The notes under the pieces were generated by a model, which did no database searches, had not been told where the DNA came from, and worked only from the letters and a program-made list of their open reading frames with translations. Below are positions 51,718 to 61,605 of a stretch of 64,000 bases of DNA, piece by piece; position 1 is the first letter of the stretch, and every line of letters starts with the position of its first letter. The stretch comes from an uncultured Actinomycetes bacterium. GTDB taxonomy: Bacteria; Actinomycetota; Actinomycetes; Nanopelagicales; Nanopelagicaceae. The stretch covers positions 47,753-111,752 of the forward strand of contig CAIJOY010000047.1 of NCBI GenBank assembly GCA_903822425.1, read 5' to 3'. The translations under genes were made by a program, and so were the position numbers.

Positions 51718-51767
51718 CTGCTTTTACCGCTAGGATAAAGAATCTTCAGAATAAGAAAGGCAAATGA

Positions 51768-52772
51768 GTGTTACGACTAATACGTGCTCGTTTGGCCATG
51801 CTTGTGATTGTGCTTTTTGGTGTCAGCATTATTACTTTCTTAATGGCACATGTTTTGCCTGGAGACCCAACTACAGCTCTTGCTGGCCCGCATCCAAGTC
51901 AGGAAACATTAAATTCAATTCGGGCCCAATTCGGATTAGATAAGCCACTCCCAGCACAATATTTAAGTTATCTTTCAGATCTCTTCCATGGAGATCTAGG
52001 AACCTCTATCAGAAGCCAACAACCTGTAACTCACGAAATGTTGGCATTCTTTCCAGCAACACTCGAACTGGTGTTGGTTGCATTTATTGTCGCCATCGCT
52101 TTTGGAATTCCATTAGGTGTGCTTGCGGCAGTCAAGAAGAATTCTTTCTCTGATTACATCATTCGTTTCTTTGCAGTCGGTGGTGTATCCGTACCGCTAT
52201 TTTGGGGCGGACTTGTCATGATCCTGATTTTTTATGCGAAATTGGGATGGCTACCATCATCGGGGCGCCTCGATATTGAATTAAATTCCCCTGAGTCCGT
52301 CACTGGTTTTTATACAATCGATACACTCATTGCTGGTGATAAAGAAGCATTCATCAATGTATTGAAACACTTAGTGATGCCCGCACTTGCATTGGGCTAT
52401 GTTCAATTAGCGTTCATTGTGCGCCAGGTGCGATCGAGCATGCTTGATGCCCTGTCCCAAGATTATTACTTAACTGGTCGGGCAAATGGCCTCGGAAAGA
52501 GATTCTTGGTGGTTCGATATGCGCTTCGCAATGCTCTAATCCCTTCCATAACAATCATTGGTCTCTCCTTCGGTTCACTTTTAGGTGGGGCGGTTGTGAC
52601 GGAAACAGTTTTTGATTGGCCAGGTATGGGCAAGTATGTGACTGATTCAATTCTCGGTCGTGATTTTCCAGCAATTATGGGATTTACAGTGGTTATTGCA
52701 CTTGCGTATGTGATTATCAATCTTTTAGTGGATCTACTGGTCTACTCCCTCGATCCACAAACGAGGAAGTAA
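51768..52772 (+). CDS. dppB: Dipeptide-type ABC transporter permease DppB
   Basis: FGVSIITFLMAHVLPGDPTTALAG, RTARANGL-like YYLTGRANGLGKRFLVVRYALRNALIP, ETVFDWPGMG. Confidence 0.94.
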   Translation: MLRLIRARLAMLVIVLFGVSIITFLMAHVLPGDPTTALAGPHPSQETLNSIRAQFGLDKPLPAQYLSYLSDLFHGDLGTSIRSQQPVTHEMLAFFPATLELVLVAFIVAIAFGIPLGVLAAVKKNSFSDYIIRFFAVGGVSVPLFWGGLVMILIFYAKLGWLPSSGRLDIELNSPESVTGFYTIDTLIAGDKEAFINVLKHLVMPALALGYVQLAFIVRQVRSSMLDALSQDYYLTGRANGLGKRFLVVRYALRNALIPSITIIGLSFGSLLGGAVVTETVFDWPGMGKYVTDSILGRDFPAIMGFTVVIALAYVIINLLVDLLVYSLDPQTRK

Positions 52773-52773
52773 A

Positions 52774-53604
52774 ATGTTGAAATCAATCAAACAGCTAGTA
52801 AAGAATCGCTTTACCGGCGGAGCATTTATTTCACTTTGCGTCATAGCTTTCATCGCTATTTTCTCGCCGCTACTTACTCCGTATTCTCCTATTGACACCA
52901 AACCTGAGGACCGCCTCTTAGCTCCAGGTCATCTCCATTATTTTGGTACAGATGAACTTGGGCGTGACATCTTCAGTCGCATTCTTGCTGGAACGAGAAT
53001 TTCTGTGGGAATCGCACTCTTTGCGATCTTGCTCGCTGCATTTGTTGGAACTTTTATTGGCTCCTTCTCTGGGTTTATCGGTCGATGGATAGATCAAGTG
53101 ATTATGCGCAGCACAGATGTATTGCTTGCTTTCCCCACATTAGTTTTAGCACTTGCTTTATCCGCTGCCCTTGGACCCAGTATCGTGAACGCTGCCCTTG
53201 CCATTGCTATCGTGAAATTACCGATTTATATGCGTTTAGCAAGAACGCAAGCGCTATCTATTTCGCAAACACTTTATGTTAAATCTGCTCGCACCTTTGG
53301 AGTCAAATCGGGCTGGATTGTCCGTAGACATATTGTGCCGAACCTATTGACGCCGATTGTGATTCAAATTTCATTGGATATTGGCGATGCAATTTTGTTG
53401 ATTGCAACCCTCGGCTTTTTGGGTCTAGGAGCACAACCTCCTACTCCTGAATGGGGTGCAATGATCAGTACGGGCTGGAACTACTTGATTGATCAATGGT
53501 GGTATCCAACCTTCACTGGCGCTGCCATCTTTATTACCGTAATGGCATTTAACATTATTGGCGACGGGATTCGCGATTTACTTGACCCTAAGGCAGGTGA
53601 ATGA
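52774..53604 (+). CDS. dppC: Dipeptide-type ABC transporter permease DppC
   Basis: HYFGTDELGRDIFSRILAGTRISVGIAL; VKSARTFGVKSGWIVRRHIVPNLLTPIVIQ. Confidence 0.94.
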   Translation: MLKSIKQLVKNRFTGGAFISLCVIAFIAIFSPLLTPYSPIDTKPEDRLLAPGHLHYFGTDELGRDIFSRILAGTRISVGIALFAILLAAFVGTFIGSFSGFIGRWIDQVIMRSTDVLLAFPTLVLALALSAALGPSIVNAALAIAIVKLPIYMRLARTQALSISQTLYVKSARTFGVKSGWIVRRHIVPNLLTPIVIQISLDIGDAILLIATLGFLGLGAQPPTPEWGAMISTGWNYLIDQWWYPTFTGAAIFITVMAFNIIGDGIRDLLDPKAGE

Positions 53605-54584
53605 TGAGCGAGCTCGTATTAGATATTAAAGATCTATCTCTTTCTTTCCTTACTTCTGGAACTCCAGTAAGTATTCTCAAGAGCGTTGAGCTGCAAATCG
53701 CTGCAGGTGAGATCGTGGGACTCGTCGGAGAGTCAGGATCAGGGAAATCCGTAACTGCCCTAGCAATTTCCAAACTCCTACCTACCCAAATAACCACCTT
53801 CTCAAGCGGAAGCATTTATTTCAATGGCATGGATATTTTGACCTCATCTGAAGAATCCGTCGCTCAATTAAGAGGTAAGAAGATCGGCTTTGTTTTTCAA
53901 GAGCCCATGACTGCGCTCAATCCCACCATGACTATTGGCAAGCAGCTCTTTCATGTGATCCGCAGGCACTCAGATTTATCAAAAGAGCAAGCGCAAGCAA
54001 AGGTACGTGCGGCTTTGGAAGAAGTGCTCATTGCTAAGCCCGAGATTGTTGAGAACCAATACCCATTCCAACTCAGCGGTGGGATGCGACAACGAGTAGT
54101 TATTGCCATGGCTATGTCTGCAAACCCTGCTCTCTTGATTGCTGATGAACCAACAACGGCTCTTGATGTCACCGTACAAGCAGAAATCCTTAACCTCATT
54201 GGCAAACTAGCCAAAGTTCATGGCACTGCGGTCTTGCTTATTAGCCATGACCTAGGAGTGATCGCAAATACTTGCTCCAAAGTCACGGTTCTTTATGCTG
54301 GCGAAGTTGTTGAAACTGGAAAAGTTTCTGATGTTTTGCGCACACCATTACATCCATACACGCAAGCCTTAGTGAAATCACTTCCAGATATTGCAGCCCG
54401 CGGAAGTTCCCTGGAGACAATCGCAGGAGAATTCCCAGACTTGCGAAAACGCCCTGAAGGTTGCATTTATGCACCACGTTGTCCTAAGAAATTTGATAAA
54501 TGTTCCGAAAGTCCAGTGTTGATGAAGGTCGATAATGAACACTCTGTTGCGTGCTGGGCTCAAGGATCCAGGAGTTCCTCATGA
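53601..54584 (+). CDS. dppD: Dipeptide-type ABC transporter ATP-binding protein DppD
   Basis: GESGSGKSVTALAIS, QLSGGMRQRVVIAMAMSANPALLIADEPTTALDVT, C-term CxxR/RCP...C Fe-S-like motif (CIYAPRCPKKFDKCSES). Confidence 0.95.
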   Translation: MMSELVLDIKDLSLSFLTSGTPVSILKSVELQIAAGEIVGLVGESGSGKSVTALAISKLLPTQITTFSSGSIYFNGMDILTSSEESVAQLRGKKIGFVFQEPMTALNPTMTIGKQLFHVIRRHSDLSKEQAQAKVRAALEEVLIAKPEIVENQYPFQLSGGMRQRVVIAMAMSANPALLIADEPTTALDVTVQAEILNLIGKLAKVHGTAVLLISHDLGVIANTCSKVTVLYAGEVVETGKVSDVLRTPLHPYTQALVKSLPDIAARGSSLETIAGEFPDLRKRPEGCIYAPRCPKKFDKCSESPVLMKVDNEHSVACWAQGSRSSS

Positions 54585-55384
54585 ATCAAGACTTACTTGT
54601 AGTTTCTGGTCTTAACAAGACATTTTCTTTTAAGAATAAGGGCGTTAAGCATGAAAACCATGCGGTAAAGGACGTCTCTTTCGCGATTAAGCCTGGTGAG
54701 GTTTTTGGCTTAGTCGGAGAATCGGGTTCTGGAAAATCTACAATCGCGAACTTACTCATGAATTTAGAGTCGGTAGATTCAGGTGAAATCACCTTCAATG
54801 GCGTGACCATTGCTGATTCTAAAGCGCAAAATAGTTTTCCTTATGGAGATATCCAAGTTGTTTTTCAAGATCCGCGCTCATCGCTAGATCCAAGAATGAC
54901 TATCCGGCAAATCATTGAAGAGCCTTTGCGATTCCTATCAGGGGCAAAGAAAACTGAACTTGGGAATTCATCAGATGTAGTAAGACTTATTCAAGCGGTG
55001 GGGTTGCGCGAAGAGCACCTGGATCGCAGGCCACACCAATTCAGTGGTGGACAGCGTCAACGGGTAGCAATTGCACGCGCTCTGATTACTCGCCCGAAAT
55101 TAGTCGTTTTAGATGAACCTACTTCCGCCCTGGATATTTCAGTGCAAGCCCAAGTCATCAATCTTTTAAAATCCTTACAGAGCGAATTTGGGTTAACGTA
55201 TCTCTTCATTTCCCACAATATGGGGGTTGTGAAATATCTTTGTGATCGTGTTGGTGTCCTCAATCAAGGTGAGCTTGTAGAGCTTGCATCAAATGAGGAT
55301 ATATTCAATCGCCCTACTCATCCATATACTAAGAAACTCTTGTCATCGGTGCCAAGCATGTTCAAGGAAATGGAGTCACAATGA
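54581..55384 (+). CDS. dppF: Dipeptide-type ABC transporter ATP-binding protein DppF
   Basis: GESGSGKSTIANLLM, QFSGGQRQRVAIARALITRPKLVVLDEPTSALDIS; ATG at 54581. Confidence 0.95.
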   Translation: MNQDLLVVSGLNKTFSFKNKGVKHENHAVKDVSFAIKPGEVFGLVGESGSGKSTIANLLMNLESVDSGEITFNGVTIADSKAQNSFPYGDIQVVFQDPRSSLDPRMTIRQIIEEPLRFLSGAKKTELGNSSDVVRLIQAVGLREEHLDRRPHQFSGGQRQRVAIARALITRPKLVVLDEPTSALDISVQAQVINLLKSLQSEFGLTYLFISHNMGVVKYLCDRVGVLNQGELVELASNEDIFNRPTHPYTKKLLSSVPSMFKEMESQ

Positions 55385-56208
55385 AGATCCTGATTTCTAT
55401 TGATATGGAAGGCGTTACAGGTGTGACATGTCCGGATGATTGTCGTCCCGGCACCCCAGGTTGGGATCATTTTCGAAACATTATGAGTGATGAAGTCAGC
55501 GCTGCTATCAGGGGATTCGTCTCAGGCGGTGCCACTGAGATTTTGGTAAATGATTCACATAATGCAATGCGCAACGTTGTCATAGATCGGTTAGACGGCA
55601 GAGCTCAGTTGATTTCTGGGCATCACAAGAAGTATTCGATGATTGAAGGAATTGATTCTGGTGTGGATGCAGTTGCTTTTATGGGTTATCACACGGGAGC
55701 CGGTAAGCAGGGAATTCTCTCTCATACGTATCTTGGAAATACCTACACTGGTGTTTGGCTTAATGAGGTAGCTTGCAGCGAAGGCTACATGAACACCCAG
55801 CTTGCATCTGATTTTGGAGTCCCAGTGGTACTCATCACCGGTGATGATTTAACGATCGCTGATGGCAAAACTTATGCACCGAATGCTGTTGGTGTTGCGG
55901 TTAAGACGTGTGTCGATCGCTATACCGCAATTTGCTTAACTCCAGAAAAGACAATGCCGATGATCCAAGAGGCTGCCAAGAAATCGATTGCAAAGATTAT
56001 TCCCGTTTCAAAACCGCAGGGCCCATTCACTTATCGGATTGAATTTGATTCCACTCAACCGGTAATCGCGGCGTGCCATATTCCAGGCGTTGAACAAACG
56101 GGTGAACGAGAAGTTTCCTTTACCTTGCCAACAATGGTTGAGGCTTTTCGTTGCTTCGGCGCTGTCTCAACTCTTGTGAAATCAGGTATTGAGCCCAACT
56201 ACGGGTAG
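55381..56208 (+). CDS. dppA: M55 family D-aminopeptidase (DppA-like)
   Basis: ISIDMEGVTGVTCPDD, GATEILVNDSHNAMRNV, FMGYHTGAGKQGILSHTYLG, VPVVLITGDD. Confidence 0.92.
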   Translation: MKILISIDMEGVTGVTCPDDCRPGTPGWDHFRNIMSDEVSAAIRGFVSGGATEILVNDSHNAMRNVVIDRLDGRAQLISGHHKKYSMIEGIDSGVDAVAFMGYHTGAGKQGILSHTYLGNTYTGVWLNEVACSEGYMNTQLASDFGVPVVLITGDDLTIADGKTYAPNAVGVAVKTCVDRYTAICLTPEKTMPMIQEAAKKSIAKIIPVSKPQGPFTYRIEFDSTQPVIAACHIPGVEQTGEREVSFTLPTMVEAFRCFGAVSTLVKSGIEPNYG

Positions 56209-57606
56209 CACTGTCCACACCTGAAGTTTTGCTGGCAGGTTTGGGGTTAGCCAAATTTCTACTGAGATTTGACCATTGTTTCCTTGCAACTTCCAGGATA
56301 GGTGGGATGCATTCTGAGTAGAAACATCCGAAACCTCAAGGGATTTTAATCCCCCTACTGATTGCACTGCTTCCTGGATTTTCTTGAGTCTGAATGATCG
56401 TGGATGGTCCATATCCATGTTGATTCCAAAAATGTTTTCAATTATTGATTCATCCCAATTTTCGATTAATTTGTTGACGTGAGTTTGAAGAAGCAAACTC
56501 TCTGGCGATGGAGGGCTAGCCGGACGTCCCACCGATCCAATTAAGTGTTTTAGCGCTGGTGCGCAGGCTTTAACGGGGGCTGCATAGCGAGCATTTGTCA
56601 GTGCTATGACGCAGTAGCCTGTTGCAGGATGCCATCGAAAGTGAGCTCCATACCCGGGATAACCGCCGGAGTGGCCGACAATTTTCCCAGAATCGTAATC
56701 TTCTTCTACGCGCAAACCAAAACCATATCCATTAGTTGCCGTGTAAGAATGTTCAGTATTTGGTTCACGAATAATGGGAATCACTTGTTGGATCTCCTGC
56801 ATTTGCCGACGCGTTGCTTTGCACAGCGGCCCGCGTTCAGCAGCACCAGGATCGAATGCCTCACTGAGGTAGCCACTCCACGTGGCAAGATCTTCAACGC
56901 TTGTGACAAGTCCGCCAATAGAGGAGAAAGCACCCGGCGCAGTGAGAGTTTCGATTTCCCATCCATCTCTTTTCACATAACCTAGTGCCAAATTCCTACT
57001 GTTTCGATAGTCAAAAGTCGAGGTAGTTAATTGCATCGGTGTGAGAATTTCTTCTTCTACGAAATCTACAAAACTCTTACCCGACACCCGAGTGATGATT
57101 CTCGCCATTAATGCGTAGCCAAGATTGGAATACTCATACTTGGTTCCAGGTCGAGTATCAAAACGAATTCCTGCTTGCAATATCTCTCCGAAAGCAGCAT
57201 CGCTGAGATCCTCAAGTCGATCTGCCCATTCATTATCTGTAGGAAACCCAGCGCTCATGCTCATGAGCATTCTGATATTAATCGCTGGTGCATCATTAAA
57301 TGGTGCCGTTAAATTGGAAAGTTCCGGCAAATAATCGGAAATAGGGTTTTCAAGGTTTAAAAATCCGCGATCTCTTAGAAGTAGCAGCGCACCGCTAGAG
57401 AAAGATTTGGCGATGGATGCCACACGAAATGCACTCGAGCTAGTTGGGGTATTACCGCCAACTTGATCAAAGCCCAATCCGCGAGCATGAATTAATTTCC
57501 CTTTGCGAGCGACTCCGTATGCCAACCCCAAAGTGATTCCTTGTGAAAAGTATTCATCGAAGATGGCATCAATTTCTGCAAACTCAGTAGGCATGGGAGC
57601 AATCAT
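56182..57606 (-). CDS. Serine hydrolase, class C beta-lactamase/D-aminopeptidase-like (S12)
   Basis: SSAFRVASIAKSFSSGALLLL (SxxK), YEYSNLGYALMARII (YSN), GHSGGYPGYGAHFRW (HxG). Confidence 0.92.
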   Translation of the reverse strand: MIAPMPTEFAEIDAIFDEYFSQGITLGLAYGVARKGKLIHARGLGFDQVGGNTPTSSSAFRVASIAKSFSSGALLLLRDRGFLNLENPISDYLPELSNLTAPFNDAPAINIRMLMSMSAGFPTDNEWADRLEDLSDAAFGEILQAGIRFDTRPGTKYEYSNLGYALMARIITRVSGKSFVDFVEEEILTPMQLTTSTFDYRNSRNLALGYVKRDGWEIETLTAPGAFSSIGGLVTSVEDLATWSGYLSEAFDPGAAERGPLCKATRRQMQEIQQVIPIIREPNTEHSYTATNGYGFGLRVEEDYDSGKIVGHSGGYPGYGAHFRWHPATGYCVIALTNARYAAPVKACAPALKHLIGSVGRPASPPSPESLLLQTHVNKLIENWDESIIENIFGINMDMDHPRSFRLKKIQEAVQSVGGLKSLEVSDVSTQNASHLSWKLQGNNGQISVEIWLTPNLPAKLQVWTVLPVVGLNT

Positions 57607-57638
57607 AGGTCTAACCCGTATGCAGTACTAAAAAATCC

Positions 57639-58640
57639 TTACTCAACCTCCCAAGTATCTCCACCATTGAGAAGTGCAGTGAGATCTCCAGCGCCTTGTT
57701 TAGAAATGATTTCAGCAACTTGATTATTGACTAATTCTCCATAACCAGGGCGGCTAATATCGCGGAAAATCCCAACAGGGACATGGTCTAGCTCTGATGC
57801 TGAAAGTCGGGATAGAGCAAAAGCGTATGAAGGATCTTCATTATGGGCATCATGGATCACCAAATCACTTTCAGAAACCGTTGAAAGCTCAACCACCTTA
57901 AGCGACGCTCCATCATGAACTAGGCCATGAGTTTCTGATTTGATTGCTTGCCCATGAACCATTTGCAAAAGAGCGGCGCCCTTGGTGTCACCATCTTTAA
58001 CAATATCGAATGCGCCATCGTTGAAAATTGGGCAATTTTGGAATATCTCAATGAGAGCAGAACCCTTATGGGCGGCAGCTGCACGTAAAACTTCCGTCAA
58101 GTGCTTGCGATCGCTATCTACTGTACGAGCAACGAATGTTGCTTCCGCTCCGATTGCAAGTGAGACAGGATTAAATGGCGTATCTAGCGAACCAAGCGGA
58201 GTAGATTTTGTGATCTTGCCTTGTTCGCTAGTTGGCGAGTATTGCCCTTTTGTTAAGCCGTAAATGCGGTTGTTAAAGAGCAGGATTTTCAACTCAACAT
58301 TACGGCGAAGCGAATGAATGAGGTGATTTCCACCGATGGAAAGCGCATCGCCATCACCGGTGATAACAAAGACAGTTAAATCAGGCCGTGAAATAGCAAG
58401 GCCTGAAGCGATCGTCGGAGCACGTCCATGAATGGAGTGCATACCAAAAGTTTCAAGATAATAAGGGAAACGAGATGAGCACCCGATGCCGGAAATAAAG
58501 ACAATATTTTCGCGAGCGATTCCCAGCTCTGGCAAAAAGGCTTGCATTGTTGAGAGGATCGAGTAATCCCCACAACCTGGACACCATCTGACTTCCTGGT
58601 CAGAGGTAAAATCCTTCTTCGTTAGGGCTACATCAGACAT
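57639..58640 (-). CDS. korB: 2-oxoacid:ferredoxin oxidoreductase subunit beta
   Basis: VRWCPGCGDYSILSTMQAF, GIGCSSRFPYYLETFGMHSIHGRAPTIASGL, VITGDGDALSIGGNHLIHSLRRN. Confidence 0.95.
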   Translation of the reverse strand: MSDVALTKKDFTSDQEVRWCPGCGDYSILSTMQAFLPELGIARENIVFISGIGCSSRFPYYLETFGMHSIHGRAPTIASGLAISRPDLTVFVITGDGDALSIGGNHLIHSLRRNVELKILLFNNRIYGLTKGQYSPTSEQGKITKSTPLGSLDTPFNPVSLAIGAEATFVARTVDSDRKHLTEVLRAAAAHKGSALIEIFQNCPIFNDGAFDIVKDGDTKGAALLQMVHGQAIKSETHGLVHDGASLKVVELSTVSESDLVIHDAHNEDPSYAFALSRLSASELDHVPVGIFRDISRPGYGELVNNQVAEIISKQGAGDLTALLNGGDTWEVE

Positions 58641-60510
58641 GGATCACCTTCATTGTGGCCTCCATTAGTTCGGCGGTAGTAAATGGCAATCCACGCACTT
58701 GATTGAAGGAAATGACGTCTTTCAAGAACTGCGCACGCAACAACAATGCAAGTTGTCCCAAGTTCATTTCAGGAACAATTACTTTTGGATATTTCTTGAG
58801 TACCTCGCCGAGATTCTTTGGGAATGGATTGAGATAACGAAGGTGGGCTTGAGCAACGTTTTCTCCATTTGCTCGCAAACTCTCCATGGCAGCAGAGATA
58901 GGGCCGTATGTAGATCCCCAACCAAGAACTAGAACTGTTGCCTCACCACTGGGGTCTTCAACTTCTAGGTCTGGGACATCGATGCCAGCAACTTTTGCAG
59001 CACGAGTGCGGACCATGAAGTCGTGATTGGCTGGTTCGTATGAAATTTCACCAGTCTTATCAGCTTTTTCAAGTCCGCCAATTCGATGTTCAATTCCCTT
59101 GGTTCCCGGAATTGCCCAAGGTCTAGCTAAAGTTTTTGGATCACGAAGGTATGGCAAGAAATCTTCTTGGCTCTGTGCAAAATCAACGTGTAAATCAGGG
59201 AGTGAATCTACAGATGGGATTTTCCATGGCTCAGAACCATTGGCAATGTAGCCATCTGAGAGGATGAAAACTGGAACTCGATATGTCGTGGCAATTCTCG
59301 CTGCCTCAAGTGCAATTGCAAAACAATCACTTGCATGTGATGGGGCGATAACCGCAACAGGTGATTCGCCATTTCGGCCAAACATTGCCTGTAGCAAGTC
59401 GGCCTGCTCTGTTTTAGTTGGCAAACCAGTTGATGGTCCACCACGTTGCACATCTATAATAATTAAAGGAAGCTCAAGCATGACCGCAAGCCCAATCATT
59501 TCGCTCTTAAGCGCCACGCCTGGTCCAGAAGTTGTTGTGATACCCAAAGCTCCACCGTATGAAGCACCAAGAGCTGATCCAATTGCTGCAATCTCATCTT
59601 CGGCTTGGAATGTGATGACACCGAATTTTTTATGTTTGGAGAGTTCATGCAAGATATCTGAAGCAGGGGTGATTGGGTATGAACCAAGAAACAGTTTGAG
59701 GCCACTGCGTTCTGCTGCAGCGATAAGACCATATGCCATCGCGGAATTTCCGCTTATATTTTTATATTTTCCAGCTGGCATTTTTGCTTTTGCAATTTCG
59801 TAAGAAACCGAAAAATCTTCTGTGGTCTCGCCGTAATTCCAGCCAGTGCGATAGGCAAGTAAGTTAGCTTCAAGAATTTCAGGTTTTTTTGCAAATTTTG
59901 TTTTTAAGAAGTTTTCCGTAGATTCTGTAGGACGGTGATACATCCACGTGAGTAGTCCTAGAGCAAACATATTCTTAGAACGTTCTGCATCTTTACGTGA
60001 CAAGGCCAGTGAGGCTAAGGCTGCAACCGTCAGAGATGTCAATGCAACACCGTGCACTTTGTAGCTTTCCAACGATCCATCTTCTAATGGATTTGTTTCA
60101 TACCCGACTTTCGAAAGATTGCGGGTGGTGAATTCATCTTTATCAACGATGATCGTGGCGCCGCGAGCAAGATCTTTTATATTTGCTTTAAGCGCAGCGG
60201 GATTCATTGCCACGAGTACATCGGGTGCATCACCGGGGGTTTGTACGTGGTGGTCGGCAAAGTGCAGTTGGAAAGAGGAGACGCCAAGAATTGTGCCCTG
60301 TGGCGCACGAATCTCAGCGGGGTAGTTAGGAAGAGTTGAAAGATCATTGCCAAGGCTTGCTGTATCCATAGTGAAGCGATCGCCCGTAAGTTGCATTCCA
60401 TCGCCGCTATCGCCGGCGAAGCGGATAGTTACTTGGTCGAGCGAGAGAACCGGCTTGGTCACCCCTTTATCTTGCTCACTTTGCCCCCCTTTGACTAGAG
60501 GCAAAGGCAT
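58633..60510 (-). CDS. korA: 2-oxoacid:acceptor oxidoreductase subunit alpha (gamma-alpha fusion)
   Basis: IRFAGDSGDGMQLTGDRF, GSYPITPASDILHELS, QAEDEIAAIGSALGASYGGALGITTTSGPGVALKSE, QRGGPSTGLPTKTEQADLLQ. Confidence 0.95.
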   Translation of the reverse strand: MPLPLVKGGQSEQDKGVTKPVLSLDQVTIRFAGDSGDGMQLTGDRFTMDTASLGNDLSTLPNYPAEIRAPQGTILGVSSFQLHFADHHVQTPGDAPDVLVAMNPAALKANIKDLARGATIIVDKDEFTTRNLSKVGYETNPLEDGSLESYKVHGVALTSLTVAALASLALSRKDAERSKNMFALGLLTWMYHRPTESTENFLKTKFAKKPEILEANLLAYRTGWNYGETTEDFSVSYEIAKAKMPAGKYKNISGNSAMAYGLIAAAERSGLKLFLGSYPITPASDILHELSKHKKFGVITFQAEDEIAAIGSALGASYGGALGITTTSGPGVALKSEMIGLAVMLELPLIIIDVQRGGPSTGLPTKTEQADLLQAMFGRNGESPVAVIAPSHASDCFAIALEAARIATTYRVPVFILSDGYIANGSEPWKIPSVDSLPDLHVDFAQSQEDFLPYLRDPKTLARPWAIPGTKGIEHRIGGLEKADKTGEISYEPANHDFMVRTRAAKVAGIDVPDLEVEDPSGEATVLVLGWGSTYGPISAAMESLRANGENVAQAHLRYLNPFPKNLGEVLKKYPKVIVPEMNLGQLALLLRAQFLKDVISFNQVRGLPFTTAELMEATMKVIHV

Positions 60511-60585
60511 GCAGCTGGGAGATTTCCCTCTCAGTGCAGGCCCTCAATTCTTAAGTAGGTTGAAATTCTGAGACATACTTGGGAA

Positions 60586-61605
60586 GTGAGTGGATTAGCG
60601 CTTTTTATCTCTGTCTTTCTTGCCTGCGCCGTTGAAGCAGTTGAGGCGACCACAATTGTCTTAGCTGCCGGAACGGCGCGCGATTGGCGATCAGCAATCT
60701 CTGGAACGGTCAGCGCCCTTGGAGTATTAGGGATAGTGGTTTGGTCGGCTGGTCCTAGAATTTCTCAACTTCCCATCGAACATCTACGACTTTTTGTCGG
60801 TGGCCTTTTGCTTGTGTTTGGATTGCAGTGGGTGCGCAAAGCTATATTGCGAAGCAGCGGATTTAAGGCACTTCATGATGAAGATGCAATTTTTCAAGAA
60901 GAAGTAATTTCAGCTAAGAAAGCAAAAAGTAGTAGCCGATTAGGGATTCATGATTGGTATGCATTCACACTTTCATTTAAAGGCGTATTGCTTGAAGGTC
61001 TTGAAGTTGCATTTATTGTCTTAACTTTTGGAACTATTCAAAATCAAGTCGGAAGGGCTTCATTAGCCGCTATTGCTGCCGTCGTAGTTGTTGCATCTGC
61101 AGGTTTCGCGCTGAGGAAACCACTAGCTCGCGTGCCCGAAAACACTATGAAATTTTGCGTTGGAATCATGCTCACCTCTTTCGGGATTTTTTGGGGTGCC
61201 GAAGGTTCAGGAGCAATTTGGCCAGGTAAGGATCTTTCATTAATCTTCATCATTGCTTTCATGACCGCTCTCTCATTCTTGCTAGTTGCATTGTTGCGCA
61301 AACGTCATCTGGCTCAGGCACGCATTTCACACTCGCATGTTCAATCTGACCCATTAGATTTGATAGAAGAAGATGAACTAGAAATCTTGCAGAGCAGCAC
61401 CTTAAGTAAGGCCATTAAGGCTTTTGCTGGATTTTGGTTTGATTTTCTCATTGGTGATGATTGGCGTGGAACCCTCGGAATACTTTGTGCCTTTTTCCTA
61501 ACTTCTTGGTTGAGCAACATCGGCACCGCAGCTTGGTGGGTGCTGCCCTTAACAATTGCGGCTTTGATGCCATTTAACTTAATGAGGGTCACGAGGGCTA
61601 CATGA
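60586..61605 (+). CDS. Internally duplicated polytopic membrane protein (COG4280-like; function unknown)
   Basis: Two related halves: FLACAVEAVEATTIVLAAGTARDW and FKGVLLEGLEVAFIVLTFGTIQNQ, each followed by FVGGLLLVFG / FCVGIMLTSFG. Confidence 0.75.
   Translation: MSGLALFISVFLACAVEAVEATTIVLAAGTARDWRSAISGTVSALGVLGIVVWSAGPRISQLPIEHLRLFVGGLLLVFGLQWVRKAILRSSGFKALHDEDAIFQEEVISAKKAKSSSRLGIHDWYAFTLSFKGVLLEGLEVAFIVLTFGTIQNQVGRASLAAIAAVVVVASAGFALRKPLARVPENTMKFCVGIMLTSFGIFWGAEGSGAIWPGKDLSLIFIIAFMTALSFLLVALLRKRHLAQARISHSHVQSDPLDLIEEDELEILQSSTLSKAIKAFAGFWFDFLIGDDWRGTLGILCAFFLTSWLSNIGTAAWWVLPLTIAALMPFNLMRVTRAT

Noticed and set aside
59264-59803. 179-aa plus-strand ORF
   Set aside because: Antisense to korA; no recognisable motifs.
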